From Symbiodinium natans (lineage: Eukaryota; Sar; Dinophyceae; Suessiales; Symbiodiniaceae): a stretch of DNA of 64,000 bases. The notes under the pieces were generated by a model that was not told the DNA's origin, did no database searches, and was given only the letters and a program-made list of their open reading frames with translations. This document shows, one piece after another, positions 1-9,849 of the stretch. How positions within the stretch are numbered: the stretch's first letter is position 1; every line of letters begins with the position of its first letter. The position numbers were made by a program, and so were the translations under genes. Location of the stretch: the NCBI GenBank assembly GCA_905221605.1, contig CAJNDS010002108.1:316909-380908 (forward strand), read 5' to 3'.

Positions 1-3000
1 GTTGCACAGCGAGGCGCCCAAACAGAATGCCCTGACTAGTTTTGCATCCCTTGCAGAAGCCTTGCTTTGGGAGTCTGGTTCATCGGGCGGCGGGCGCGGT
101 CTGCAACTTTGGAAGGGGAGAAGGTGGAACATCTGCCTAAGCCTTAAGCACAGGAAGCATACCTAAGGGCGGATGTCTGTATCCCTATATCGTAAGATCC
201 CAAATCCCACTAAATACAGTTCTGTCTCGAAACCCGATCGTGATTAAAAGGCCGTATGCCACATCCGAAACAGGCCCTGCGAGCCGCTCACACTCCATCT
301 TCACGATCACGGCCGGCGCAGCATCAGCGTGCTCTAGGGCATTTGGGTGGGGGGGGGTGGCGGGGGTAGTTGGATTTTGAGCAGTGGTTTTGGCATCAGG
401 ATTTTCTGATTCTGAATTGGTTAGTGACTCCATTTGCAACACGTGCTGGGTGCCGGCGAATCAGCGGAACGTGCAATAAATCACCAGGTAGGCCCGAGGG
501 ACATTTCATGTTTTCCCTTATTGGGTTTAAGAGGATCAGATTCAGGAGTTTTAGGGGGCATCCTAGATCATGAAACAAGTGGGAGTTGACCAACTTCCCT
601 AAGTGAAGCATGTGGAGAAACATGATGCCCAGTATGTTGGCAAATAGTCTTATATGGTTTCACATGATGAGTCGTTGAGAATCCACATTACTTGGATGAA
701 CGGCCTGTGCGTGATTTCTTGAAATTGCGAAGTTTTCTGCTGACACTGCCACTATTCTTCTTATCTCATGCTCTTCGGAGCTCTAACTCAGCAACCAGCC
801 TGAGCGCCTCAAAACCTCTGGCCCTCTTTCATGCGACCTGGCTGCCGCAGTCGGCAGCATCCGCTGAACCCAGCACCTGCATGGAGGTGAAGCATTCCCC
901 TCGATGGGCATGGGATTGCGCGCCCGGTGCTTGGTTGAAGCCGCATGGTGACACGTCGCAGCTTCACCCCATAAACCATATTACCCGCATGAACCCGCCA
1001 AACACCACCGGAAACCAGTGGCAAGCGGCACTTGCTATCTAGCGTCTTCGATTGCGGTCCACTCTTTGATTTGATTTTGGAGATTTAAAGGCTTGGGACT
1101 TGTTGCCGCTCTTGGGGGCTTCAGGATAGGCTGTGAGTTCGCTTAGCAGTTTAGAAGATGCCCAGGTTCAAAAACTTCTGAAAATAGGGCAACACAATGT
1201 GTGGCGATGCAGGCTTATGGCTCTTTACACACGGCCCTGTGCCTTGATGATGCCCTAGCAGTCGCACCCTACACCACCCTGGACCCCACGCTGCAAATAG
1301 GATCTATGACCAATGAAGTGCATGACAAGACCCGAGTTGAAGTTCCGTTCAAGCTCCGATCCTGCGCGGAAGTCGACATAAAGGCAAGCAGCGTGAATCG
1401 AACAGAACATCGAAAGCTTGGGAGCTCGATGCCCTATGCCTGAGGCTTGAACTTATGCCGCCCACGTAAGCCTGTAATTCCTCTGAGCAAAACTCCATCT
1501 GATGCCGGAGAGCCCGGGCGAGGACAAGTCCCGAGCCTCGGAGCAAAGATTGGGTTTCTGCGTGGGCTGCAACATGTCGGATGTATAGGTAGCTCAGGGA
1601 CTGCTAAGGGTACGGGGCTACAGGGAACGACTGAAATTGGTGCCGAAGCTATAGACGGCCGGCTAGAGCTGCTTATCGGTGTACTTCGTAGTGGACAAAA
1701 CTAGTGAGCTACTGCTCAATCGCCCCTGCGAGCCGGTTCGCGCTGACTAGAATTTGTTGTAGGAACCTAAGTGTTCCGTCACAGAGAGCCTGAGCAGCAA
1801 CCGTCCCAGCATCTCAAATGCATCACTCTACGCCACAATGCCCTCTGAAGAGGAGACACGCACGAACGGTTTGGAGGGGATGGGTGGCTGCAGGGGACGG
1901 GCGGGTGGGTTGGGATGCCAACCAAATAGTTAGGAGCCTGACATCAGGATATCGCTTCGAGTGCTACTGCAGCCGGCCTCCGCGATGGACCTATGATGCG
2001 ATCCCGTGCCTTGGCAGTCGGAAAAACTGGCTTCAGCGTTTAGGGATCTGTACGGTGTCAGGGAATCGAACATGGAAGTTTGGAGAGATCCTGCGGCTTG
2101 GGGAGCATGGCTTCACATGCTTCATGCTTAAGCAAGCTGCTTGTGTGGCTTGGTGCCTTTGTTGGAGTCGGGTCCTTGGCCAGGACCTGTGCACATGATC
2201 TTCTCGTCCGTTTTTACGATCGGTGGACAGTGGAAGACAGTGGAAACAGCATCTCGAGCAGTAACAGAACAGAGAGACAATGACTGGTACCTGAAATTGC
2301 TCTGCTGTGGTGGTAGGGTATTCCTGTGGTATTCCTTCTCAGACATTGCCGCTGAACTGGCACGTGCTACCCTGAAAAACACAACTGAACACCAACCTCT
2401 GTTTAGTTCAATCATGTCCACCCTGTCGCGGGACTTTCCGCGGAGTTCTCTGAGGGTGAGCACTTCAGGGATTCTCGGGGGGACTCTGTGCGGGCGCATC
2501 CGCAGGTTTGCTGCACCTCGTCCCAGCCAGGCCTAAGGAAACCGGGCGGGTCACCGGGCGAGAGGCAAGGAGGCGAGGAGCATGGTTGATTTGACGTCTA
2601 TAGTCTATAGGATCGAGGGTGGATCAAGGTAGCCATTCTCCTCCCACGCATATGGTGCCAAGGCCACAGCTGACACAAACCCAGGCTTCACAACATCAAG
2701 CCCCACTTTGCCACTTTGTGCTCAGTCCGCGTTCCCAGGATGTTCCAGTTCTGCACTCGTCGCGCTTGCCCGAACCCATGGCCTGGCCCTCTAGGACTAC
2801 AGCCCACATCTTTTCGAGCCGAGCTTCCACAGTTTGTACGCCTCCATGAAGTTCACGAAGTACTAATCCCTTAACCCCCCAAACCCCCCCAAAGCCCCAA
2901 GCTCCGTATCATTCCGTATCCCAAAGCCGATGCCCGCGTGGCGACTCCTCGTCTGCCCTTTGAAGGCAGCTAAGGTTCAGCGGGGCCTATGGCGCAACTC

Positions 3001-3890
3001 TCGCGGTGTTGGCCGCAGTTGTGGCGAAGCTTGGTTGAGAACCAGCATGGGCTCCGGGGGGGCTTAGGTGGCCCGGAATTGGGGCTAGGCTGAGAAGTAT
3101 CTACGGGGGCGGATGCAATCTGATGCCTCATGAAACTTTTCTTCATTCTTAGGATGTTGGGGGTCTGTACTCCTTTCCCACTTAGTTTTCCGACTTGAAG
3201 ATCACTGCGGGGCAGTTTATGCACGATTTGGAGACCAAGAGCTTCAGAAACTGTCAGTTCCAGTTTCAGACTGTAACAGAATCATACCTGTGGATATGTG
3301 TGGATAATGCTCACTTTCGGCGTGACTTTGGTCTCTTTGCTGTTGACCCGCTTTCGGCTGGCAGCCGCCCAGGGTCGGCGGCAATTTTTTTGTTTCCCGA
3401 TCCGCCTGCCTGTTCCCCTGGGTTTTCATCTAATTCTAATTGCATCGTCGTATCGCGCAGAACGCTGTCTTGCTTGTTAGCTGTTGCAAATCACTTCTGG
3501 CAAGGCAACTTTAGCGTTAAGGAAAACCCTGCAGAAAAGACACCCTGCAGCTGGCGCCAAGCTTGAGGAATCGAGGTGAAGTGGTGGCAGACCACTTCCT
3601 CCTCTTCCTGCTCCCGCTCGCGCTGCACCTCATGCCTTCTGGCATCAGGGATTCTCCAGGGCGGAGCAACTTTTTTGACCTCAGGGCCATACGATCTCAG
3701 CACTATTCAACATCCCAGCCCCCTTTTTGTTTAAAACCTCCGAGCTTTAGGAGTTCAAGGCTTTGTGTGTTAAGCTTAGCGGCTTTTGAGGTTGTAGGGG
3801 TTCTGGATGTGCTTGAGTCTGGTCTCTTGACGTCCATGGCCTGGGAAGCTTTGCAGCCGACGTCTTTGACCAGTGCCGTAAAGCCGAATT
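1..3890. other. no recognisable gene
   Basis: I read both strands and found only short open frames without family motifs or exon-like patterns. The one recurrent element is a short stretch near 509-575 that resembles parts of 35877-35970 and 62231-62300. There is no telomere-like array here, unlike the rest of the window. Undetected mini-exons cannot be excluded, because exons elsewhere in this window are as short as 9 nt. Confidence 0.5.
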
Positions 3891-3896
3891 CGGAGC

Positions 3897-4060
3897 ATCT
3901 CCACTTCCGGTGCAATCCCTTCCCCCTAGTAGTAAACGGGGGGGGGGGGGGGGGGGCACCCCCCAATAGAAACTCGAAATGCGTTTGTATTGTGAGGGGG
4001 ATGTTTTTATCCAAATGTCATGTTTGGGGTCCAAAGGGTTTGGGGTCTAGGCATCAGGGT
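3897..4060 (+). repeat. interspersed repeat with central poly-G (family E, copy 1)
   Basis: A G tract around 3940-3957 is followed by a segment (AATAGAAACTCGAAATGCG, then a GGGGGATGTTTTTATCCA-like stretch). The same order recurs at 52065-52215: C/G tract, CATAGAAACTTGAAATGTG, GGGGGGTGTTTTTGTCCA. The upstream flanks also match weakly (AATCCCTTCCC followed by a T-A-rich bit). Two copies 48 kb apart suggest a dispersed non-autonomous element; its ends are not defined. Confidence 0.55.
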
Positions 4061-4154
4061 TTGGAGGGTTTAAGTAATTACTTAAACCCTGAGAGCGTGG
4101 TAGAGAGAGCGCTCTACTCAGGCAGCACAGCAAGGCTCAGACAGAGGCTTTGCA

Positions 4155-4225
4155 GCCACTCACTCACCCACTCACTCACTCACTCACACACACACACACT
4201 CACTCGCTCACTCACTCACTCACTG
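4155..4225. repeat. (TCAC)n/(AC)n microsatellite
   Basis: Tandem TCAC units surround a short run of AC. Simple sequence with no coding meaning, although it creates short open frames rich in Ser-Leu-Thr-His. Confidence 0.9.
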
Positions 4226-4997
4226 AGGGCTGGGAGGGAAGAGAGGGAAGGGAGCTTCAGGATGTTGGTTGGTACAAGGGGGAAGCGATTAGTTTATGTA
4301 GCTGCCATGTGTTGGTGGGCCGGCTAGCCTTCTGGTTTTGAGCCGCAAGGGGCCATGCACTCTCCAATCTCTAGTCCACTGGAAGCACCGGCTCAGACCA
4401 CACCGAAGTCGAAATCAGCTAAGATCTTAAGCCACAGACCTAAATCTTAGCAAGCCATGCACCCTCGAGCTTCCTAGTCAGGCTTTTCCTGGCCACTCAA
4501 TGGTCTGTAGAGGTGCGCTGCTGGGTCCGCCACATGGCCGGAAGGGTGTGCTTGATGGAGATTCGCACCCCCGTGTTCGGTTGTTTGAGGCTTCACGAGC
4601 TTTCAGGAATTGAGCAGCCCAAGGCAAGGTAATCGCACGAGGTTCCTCCTCAAATGCCGCGCTTCAAAGAATGATCAGTGAGCACAAAACGTCAGCACCT
4701 CCATCCCCCGCAGCCCCTGCCGCCCGAACAGGAGTGAGTTGGATTCACGAAGTTCACTCACTAAACTCATGCACAAGTTTATAATTTAGTTTATTCACTT
4801 CGTTCTCTCTTTATGTTATCACGAGCCTGTGGATGGGGGACGTGTGTTTACTAGCCCGTATCATTCTATTCTCGCGGATTGTAAATATAATATTGTTAAG
4901 GGCCAAATATAAAGATACTAAGGGCCCCTATACTTGTATTAAAAGCATGACATGTGGGGCGCATTATAATAACATAGTTGTAGCGCCCATACAATTC

Positions 4998-5030
4998 CCC
5001 TAATAAATAAATAAATAAATAAATAAATAA
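4998..5030. repeat. (AATA)n microsatellite in AT-rich segment
   Basis: About eight AATA units lie at the end of an unusually AT-rich stretch (about 4750-5040) directly upstream of the relic spliced leader and the retroelement ORFs. The composition differs sharply from the GC-rich ORFs that follow. Confidence 0.85.
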
Positions 5031-5107
5031 TATGGTCTAAGGTTTTCCTGCTTGTTTCGCGAAAGGGTCAGTCAACATTGAAGCCCAGGCTCTGTCTGAT
5101 TGACATG

Positions 5108-5128
5108 CCGGGCCATTTTTGGCTCAAG
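5108..5128 (+). other. relic dinoflagellate spliced leader (DinoSL)
   Basis: The 21 bases CCGGGCCATTTTTGGCTCAAG match the dinoflagellate spliced leader (CCGTAGCCATTTTGGCTCAAG, from general knowledge) apart from TA to G near the 5' end and one extra T in the T run. The motif ends 17 bases before the first ATG of the retroelement ORF1. In dinoflagellates such genomic relics arise when a trans-spliced mRNA is reverse-transcribed and reinserted. It therefore probably marks the 5' end of this retro-inserted copy. Confidence 0.8.
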
Positions 5129-5145
5129 TCCCCATCCGAGCCAGC

Positions 5146-6774
5146 ATGCATTTAGAGAAGACGCATGCAACGGTGATTTTGGTCGCTCTTTCCTATCTCT
5201 TTCATTTGATTCACACGATACTGGGGGCCGTCGGTCTTGCTGCCCAACATCTCTGGACTGGGATAATTGGTGCATGCGCTACGCTGAAAGGGTCTGTGGG
5301 CAGTGTCGCTGGATCAGTGGCTTCCTCCTTTCATTGGGTCTGTTGCTATACACTGGTGATCACACTCGTCACGTGTGCAGTGGGGCATTGCTGGCTCACC
5401 TGGGGGAGGGATCGAGTTGTTTGGACAACAACTCCTTTCAAGAAGGGAAAGTGGCGCGAACCCTGGGTGATACCAGGAACCGCTCAAACATCATCACATC
5501 GGAGTCGACGCACCGCTACAGCAATGGCGGCAGCTGGAGCGGCAGGAGCAGGCGCAATGGTGCCTGCTGGTGTGGCGCCCAATGTCGTTGGACAGTTCGT
5601 GCTCTTGGCTCGAGGCGCGGAGTACGACGAGATCCTGATTTGTGCCAGCGTGCCACAGCACGCCGAGCATGTTGGGCTGACCACTACGGCCGATGGAAGC
5701 AGCTGGGCGTGGGTCGTGGTCAGGTTGGCGGCTGGCAACCATGTCATCCCTGTAGCCAGCCCGGCACATGTCCGCGTACCGCCAGCCGGCGTGCCAGATC
5801 ATACGGTCAATTGGATGTGTGTACCTCCCGCGGCACATGTCAAGTGGACGTGTGGACTGGCCGAGTTTCCTGGCTTGATGGAAGAGGCCAGGCAAATTGC
5901 GGCTCGAGTTGTGCAAGATGGCTTGGCGCCGGGGCACATCGCTGCAGGTCAGCCAGCGGCAGCTCTCCCCACTTTGATGTATCCGGTGACTTCCATGGGA
6001 GCAGGGGCCGGCTTGCTGCCTGTGGGCGGCAACGCTGGAGTGGTCGCAGGGGGGGTGGCAAACCCCGGGGCTGCAGGGGCTCTCGGCTTCAACGCTCAGG
6101 AGCCGCAGACCACGCCAGACGAGCTGGCACGGCTGATGGAGGGCATCAAGTTGGAGATCGGCCGAGCAAAAGGGGAGACGGACAAGAAAGCCAAGAAGAA
6201 GAAAAAGAAGGACAAGAGCAAGAAGAGCAAGAAGAAGAAACGAGGGAGCTCCAGCAGCAGCTCTGGGCGAAGCCGGTCTGGAAGCAGCAGCTCGTCAGCA
6301 AGCGAGGACTTCCTTCGGTGGCGCCAGGAAGGCAAGACCAAGCGCGTGAAGCCGGAGGAGCTTCGCCGATTGGAAGCACAAAGGTTCAAGGCGCGTGGAG
6401 AGCTCCTGACCTTCGCTGCCAAGCATCCGGGCGCTCTGAGCGCGTACTTTTTGTCCATGGTGCATCAGAAGTTGCTACACGGAAGTGTCACCAAGACCTC
6501 TCAGCTCCGCAAAGTCAATGTGTCCCAATGGGCCGCCGGCTCAACGGGACTCACAGAGACCCGAGACCTCAGGGAGGTGGCGACTTTGAGCTACATCATG
6601 GACATGATCAACGTGGGGGACTTAGAGACGGCGATGGACGTGATTGCGCAGCGCATCATGGCGATTCAGAAGGCCAAGAGTGCAGGTTCCGACTGGAAGA
6701 AGGCCGAGGCGTTGGAGCTCGTTGTGGGCAACAGCTTCGGCCTCCCAGGTGGTATGCTTCGCCTGACTCAGTAA
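5146..6774 (+). CDS. retroelement ORF1, gag-like protein
   Basis: A 542-residue ORF from the first in-frame ATG after the relic spliced leader. The N-terminus has two hydrophobic stretches (about residues 8-35 and 60-85), then an Ala/Gly/Val/Pro-rich region. Near residues 345-370 is a very basic lysine-rich block, followed by a Ser/Arg-rich block and a charged helical C-terminal third (EELRRLEAQRFKARGELL, then LREVATLSYIMDMINVGDLE). I do not recognise a named domain. Position before a reverse-transcriptase ORF and the basic low-complexity region suggest a structural or nucleic-acid-binding (gag-like) role; this is inference. The hydrophobic N-terminus is unusual for gag. The stop codon is 5 nt before the ATG of ORF2. 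Confidence 0.7.
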   Translation: MHLEKTHATVILVALSYLFHLIHTILGAVGLAAQHLWTGIIGACATLKGSVGSVAGSVASSFHWVCCYTLVITLVTCAVGHCWLTWGRDRVVWTTTPFKKGKWREPWVIPGTAQTSSHRSRRTATAMAAAGAAGAGAMVPAGVAPNVVGQFVLLARGAEYDEILICASVPQHAEHVGLTTTADGSSWAWVVVRLAAGNHVIPVASPAHVRVPPAGVPDHTVNWMCVPPAAHVKWTCGLAEFPGLMEEARQIAARVVQDGLAPGHIAAGQPAAALPTLMYPVTSMGAGAGLLPVGGNAGVVAGGVANPGAAGALGFNAQEPQTTPDELARLMEGIKLEIGRAKGETDKKAKKKKKKDKSKKSKKKKRGSSSSSSGRSRSGSSSSSASEDFLRWRQEGKTKRVKPEELRRLEAQRFKARGELLTFAAKHPGALSAYFLSMVHQKLLHGSVTKTSQLRKVNVSQWAAGSTGLTETRDLREVATLSYIMDMINVGDLETAMDVIAQRIMAIQKAKSAGSDWKKAEALELVVGNSFGLPGGMLRLTQ

Positions 6775-6779
6775 AACGG

Positions 6780-8370
6780 ATGGCTGCGATTTTCAGGCAG
6801 GAAGTGTCGTCTTGGTCGGCAAAGCCGGCGTGGGGTGCAGTCCTGCAAGTAGTCATCAAAGCTGTTGAGTTAGGTCGTAGTGAACTTGCAAGACCTTTGC
6901 AAACTAGCAGGAACCGTAACCGCATTAAGCTTCGTAATCATAGGTCCCCGAAGTCTGTTTTCCCGATTCCTTTCATCCAACGGCATCAAAGCACTGTTAG
7001 TGCACCCGGCCTGCGGATCACCGCTCTCATGCTGGACTACTGTAACCTTTTGATCTCTTGCTATAACTTCCTTTACTTCGGCTCTTCGCGTGTTTCTCTG
7101 AGTGAGCCGTCAAAAGCTCAGCAGCGCGTACATGCCCTGTTGGTCAAACGCGTTGGCCGCTATGTCAATGCCTCCGTGGAGCCGTTGAGTAGCGAGGACA
7201 TGAAATCGTACCTGAAGAGTGGAGATGGCGAGTACTCTGCCTTCTCTGCTGTGCTGCCTTTGGGTGTGGACGCTGGCGTGCCGGAGTCCGCTGGACAAGT
7301 TGATTTGTCTGGGGCGTTGCAAGGCTTCTTTCCTGAGTTGGCAGCGCAAGTTCGAGAGCCGAGGCGTCTCCTTTTGAAACCGGGAGCACGTCCGCGGCGT
7401 TTGAAGCGCCCTTTCATCAAGTTACATCCTACCTACCAGCAGTTGGTAGCACGCATGGTCAGAGTTGGGCTGCAGAAGCTGCGATCTGGCAAACATGTCT
7501 GGAAACACCATGGCAAGCCGTTGGTGTCAGGAGCCTTCGCGGTGCCGAAAGACGGTGCAGAGACGCGCCTTATCTCGGCGCTGTGTCCGCTTAACGACCT
7601 CATCGATGATGCCAACCTCTTTCGGCCGCAGTTTGCATACATGCCTAAGTTGAGGGCTGTTCGGACTTGTCCAGGCAAGCGGCTGGTTGTCTTCAAGCGT
7701 GATGCACGACACTACTATCACAACTTGCGCTTGGGCCCTAAGTGGCACAAGTTTTTGGCACACCCTCCCATTGTTGAAGCAGGTCGCACGCTGTATCCGC
7801 TTCAGCTCACGGCTCCGATGGGATTCCGGCCTTCTGCTGGTTGGGCTCAGGCGCTGACTGACGTCGCCACCAAAACGGCTCAGCTGCCGGATGACCGTCG
7901 AGTAAGGTTTGATTGGCCTGTGCCTGTTGCGCTTCCGGTTTGGGGCTCCATCCAGGATGATATTTGGGCTGTTGACGAAGTTGGGCCCGAAACTAGCCCA
8001 GAAACTAGCCCTGCAGGAGCTTGGGTCCGCAGCGTTGAGAGTAGTTGGGAGGACTTGGGAGTCGCCGTCAATGCAAAGAAGAGTGTTAATGCTGATGATC
8101 CCCTTTGTGAGTTGCAGGGGGCGTTCCTCCATCAAGACGAGCATTGGTTGGGCACCTCCTTGCAGCGCCGTTGCAGTCTTGTGTGTGCAACTTTGTACGT
8201 GCTGGGACGAGTTCGTGTTTGCGTTCAATTTGTGGAGCGGTTGGTTGGCAAGCATGGTTATTGTCAAAGCTTTAACTCTTGCACGCGGAGCACCTTTCAA
8301 CAAGTTTACCGGTGGATTCAGGACCATTGTCCGGGAACGGGGGCTGAAGTGGGGACTCCTTCTCGTGAAT
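6780..8370 (+). CDS. retroelement ORF2, reverse transcriptase, 3'-truncated
   Basis: The ORF starts 5 nt after the ORF1 stop, in another frame, so it needs reinitiation or frameshifting. From about residue 250 it reads like a reverse transcriptase: GAFAVPKDGAETRLI (template/palm entry), then KRDARHYYHNLRLG (the KxDxxxAYxxL-type palm A motif with catalytic Asp), GFRPSAGWAQALTD (palm B), SIQDDIWAVDE (the DD catalytic pair of palm C, with Gln where most families have Tyr-x) and VNAKKSV, LQGAFL (D/E region). After about 8370 the frame runs into AT and GT dinucleotide repeats and no RNase H or integrase is seen, so the element is truncated. The class (LTR, DIRS-like or other) cannot be assigned. 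The frame is open 5' of the ATG, but that part is only a shadow of ORF1. Confidence 0.75.
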
Positions 8371-8940
<570 letters not shown>

Positions 8941-9780
8941 TTGTTTTTTCCAAAATTGACAAGTCAGGAGGTAGTCTGTCCCGCCTTTTCCAGGTTACAA
9001 GCAAGAGCCGGCCGTTGACAAGGCCACTCACGTCAAGGCAGGTCTGAAAGCCAGACGCTGTTGTGGGTGGCCCAAAAGCATGTGGTGGTTGTTCCTCGCC
9101 GTTTGTAGAGTTTAGCGCCTGAAACAAGCAGCAAGCAACAAGCAAGCAGCAACCAGCAATTGCTAGTTTGCTTCGTCTTGGGTTTTCTTTTTGCTGCTGC
9201 CCTTGTTCACAAACCTGTGCAACGTCGTTCCAGTCCATGCGGGGATCGGAGCAGTTCTGTTAGCTATCAGCAGCTCTGGCGCCATTAATGTTGGATCATT
9301 GTCAGGACTTACTACAATCGAAGCAGCATTTGGTTTCGAACCAACATTTGACCGATGCAAGTTTCGGAATTAGGAGTTGGGAAATGCAAGTCTTACAGTC
9401 CTGTTTCGAAACCCCTCTACTCTTTTGTTTTTCAGAGCTCTTGGGACTTGGCCCAGCGCCGGACTGACAGTGGCGGAAATGATAACTGCATGTTTGGCTA
9501 CCGAACAATCTGCAATCTTTGCTCTGCAGGTCCGCAAGAAGCGTGCGCGTGTTTGAGCGGCTACACAAACGCACACATTGGGGGTAGGGCAGTCGAGAAG
9601 ACTGCAAGTAAAAGGATATGTCGCAAAAATGGACTCAACTGTTGAAGCTTCGAGGAAGCAGTCACAAGATCGCATCTCAGAAGCTTCTGCCACTCACCCA
9701 TCGTCACCTTAAACCTTCCACACTACTAGCTACCCCCGAAGCCTAAACTTCCCTAGCATGGCGGCGAAGCTGGCCCCTGC
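8941..9780. other. no gene seen between retroelement and ATPase exons
   Basis: Only short frames without recognisable motifs. If the ATPase gene extends upstream, its N-terminal membrane exons should lie here or further 5', but I could not identify them. Confidence 0.4.
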
Positions 9781-9783
9781 GAG

Positions 9784-9849
9784 GTGGTCCCTCTCCCACA
9801 CGATGGGCATGGCCACGATGCGCGGGTGGCCTTGGTACCGCTTGTGCAG
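9784..9849 (+). CDS. P5A ATPase exon, N-terminal domain (candidate)
   Basis: The exon reads [20 protein letters not shown] between AG and GTGGCC. It resembles the segment before the FxFxKKxFVYN motif in P5A proteins, where short I/V-VP and LVPL strands occur. Order fits the next exon, but similarity is weak. Confidence 0.45.

Noticed and set aside
5100-6779. Upstream part of a 1315-residue frame ending at 9047
   Set aside because: Before 6780 this frame is the shadow of ORF1; only the part after the ATG at 6780 shows reverse-transcriptase motifs.
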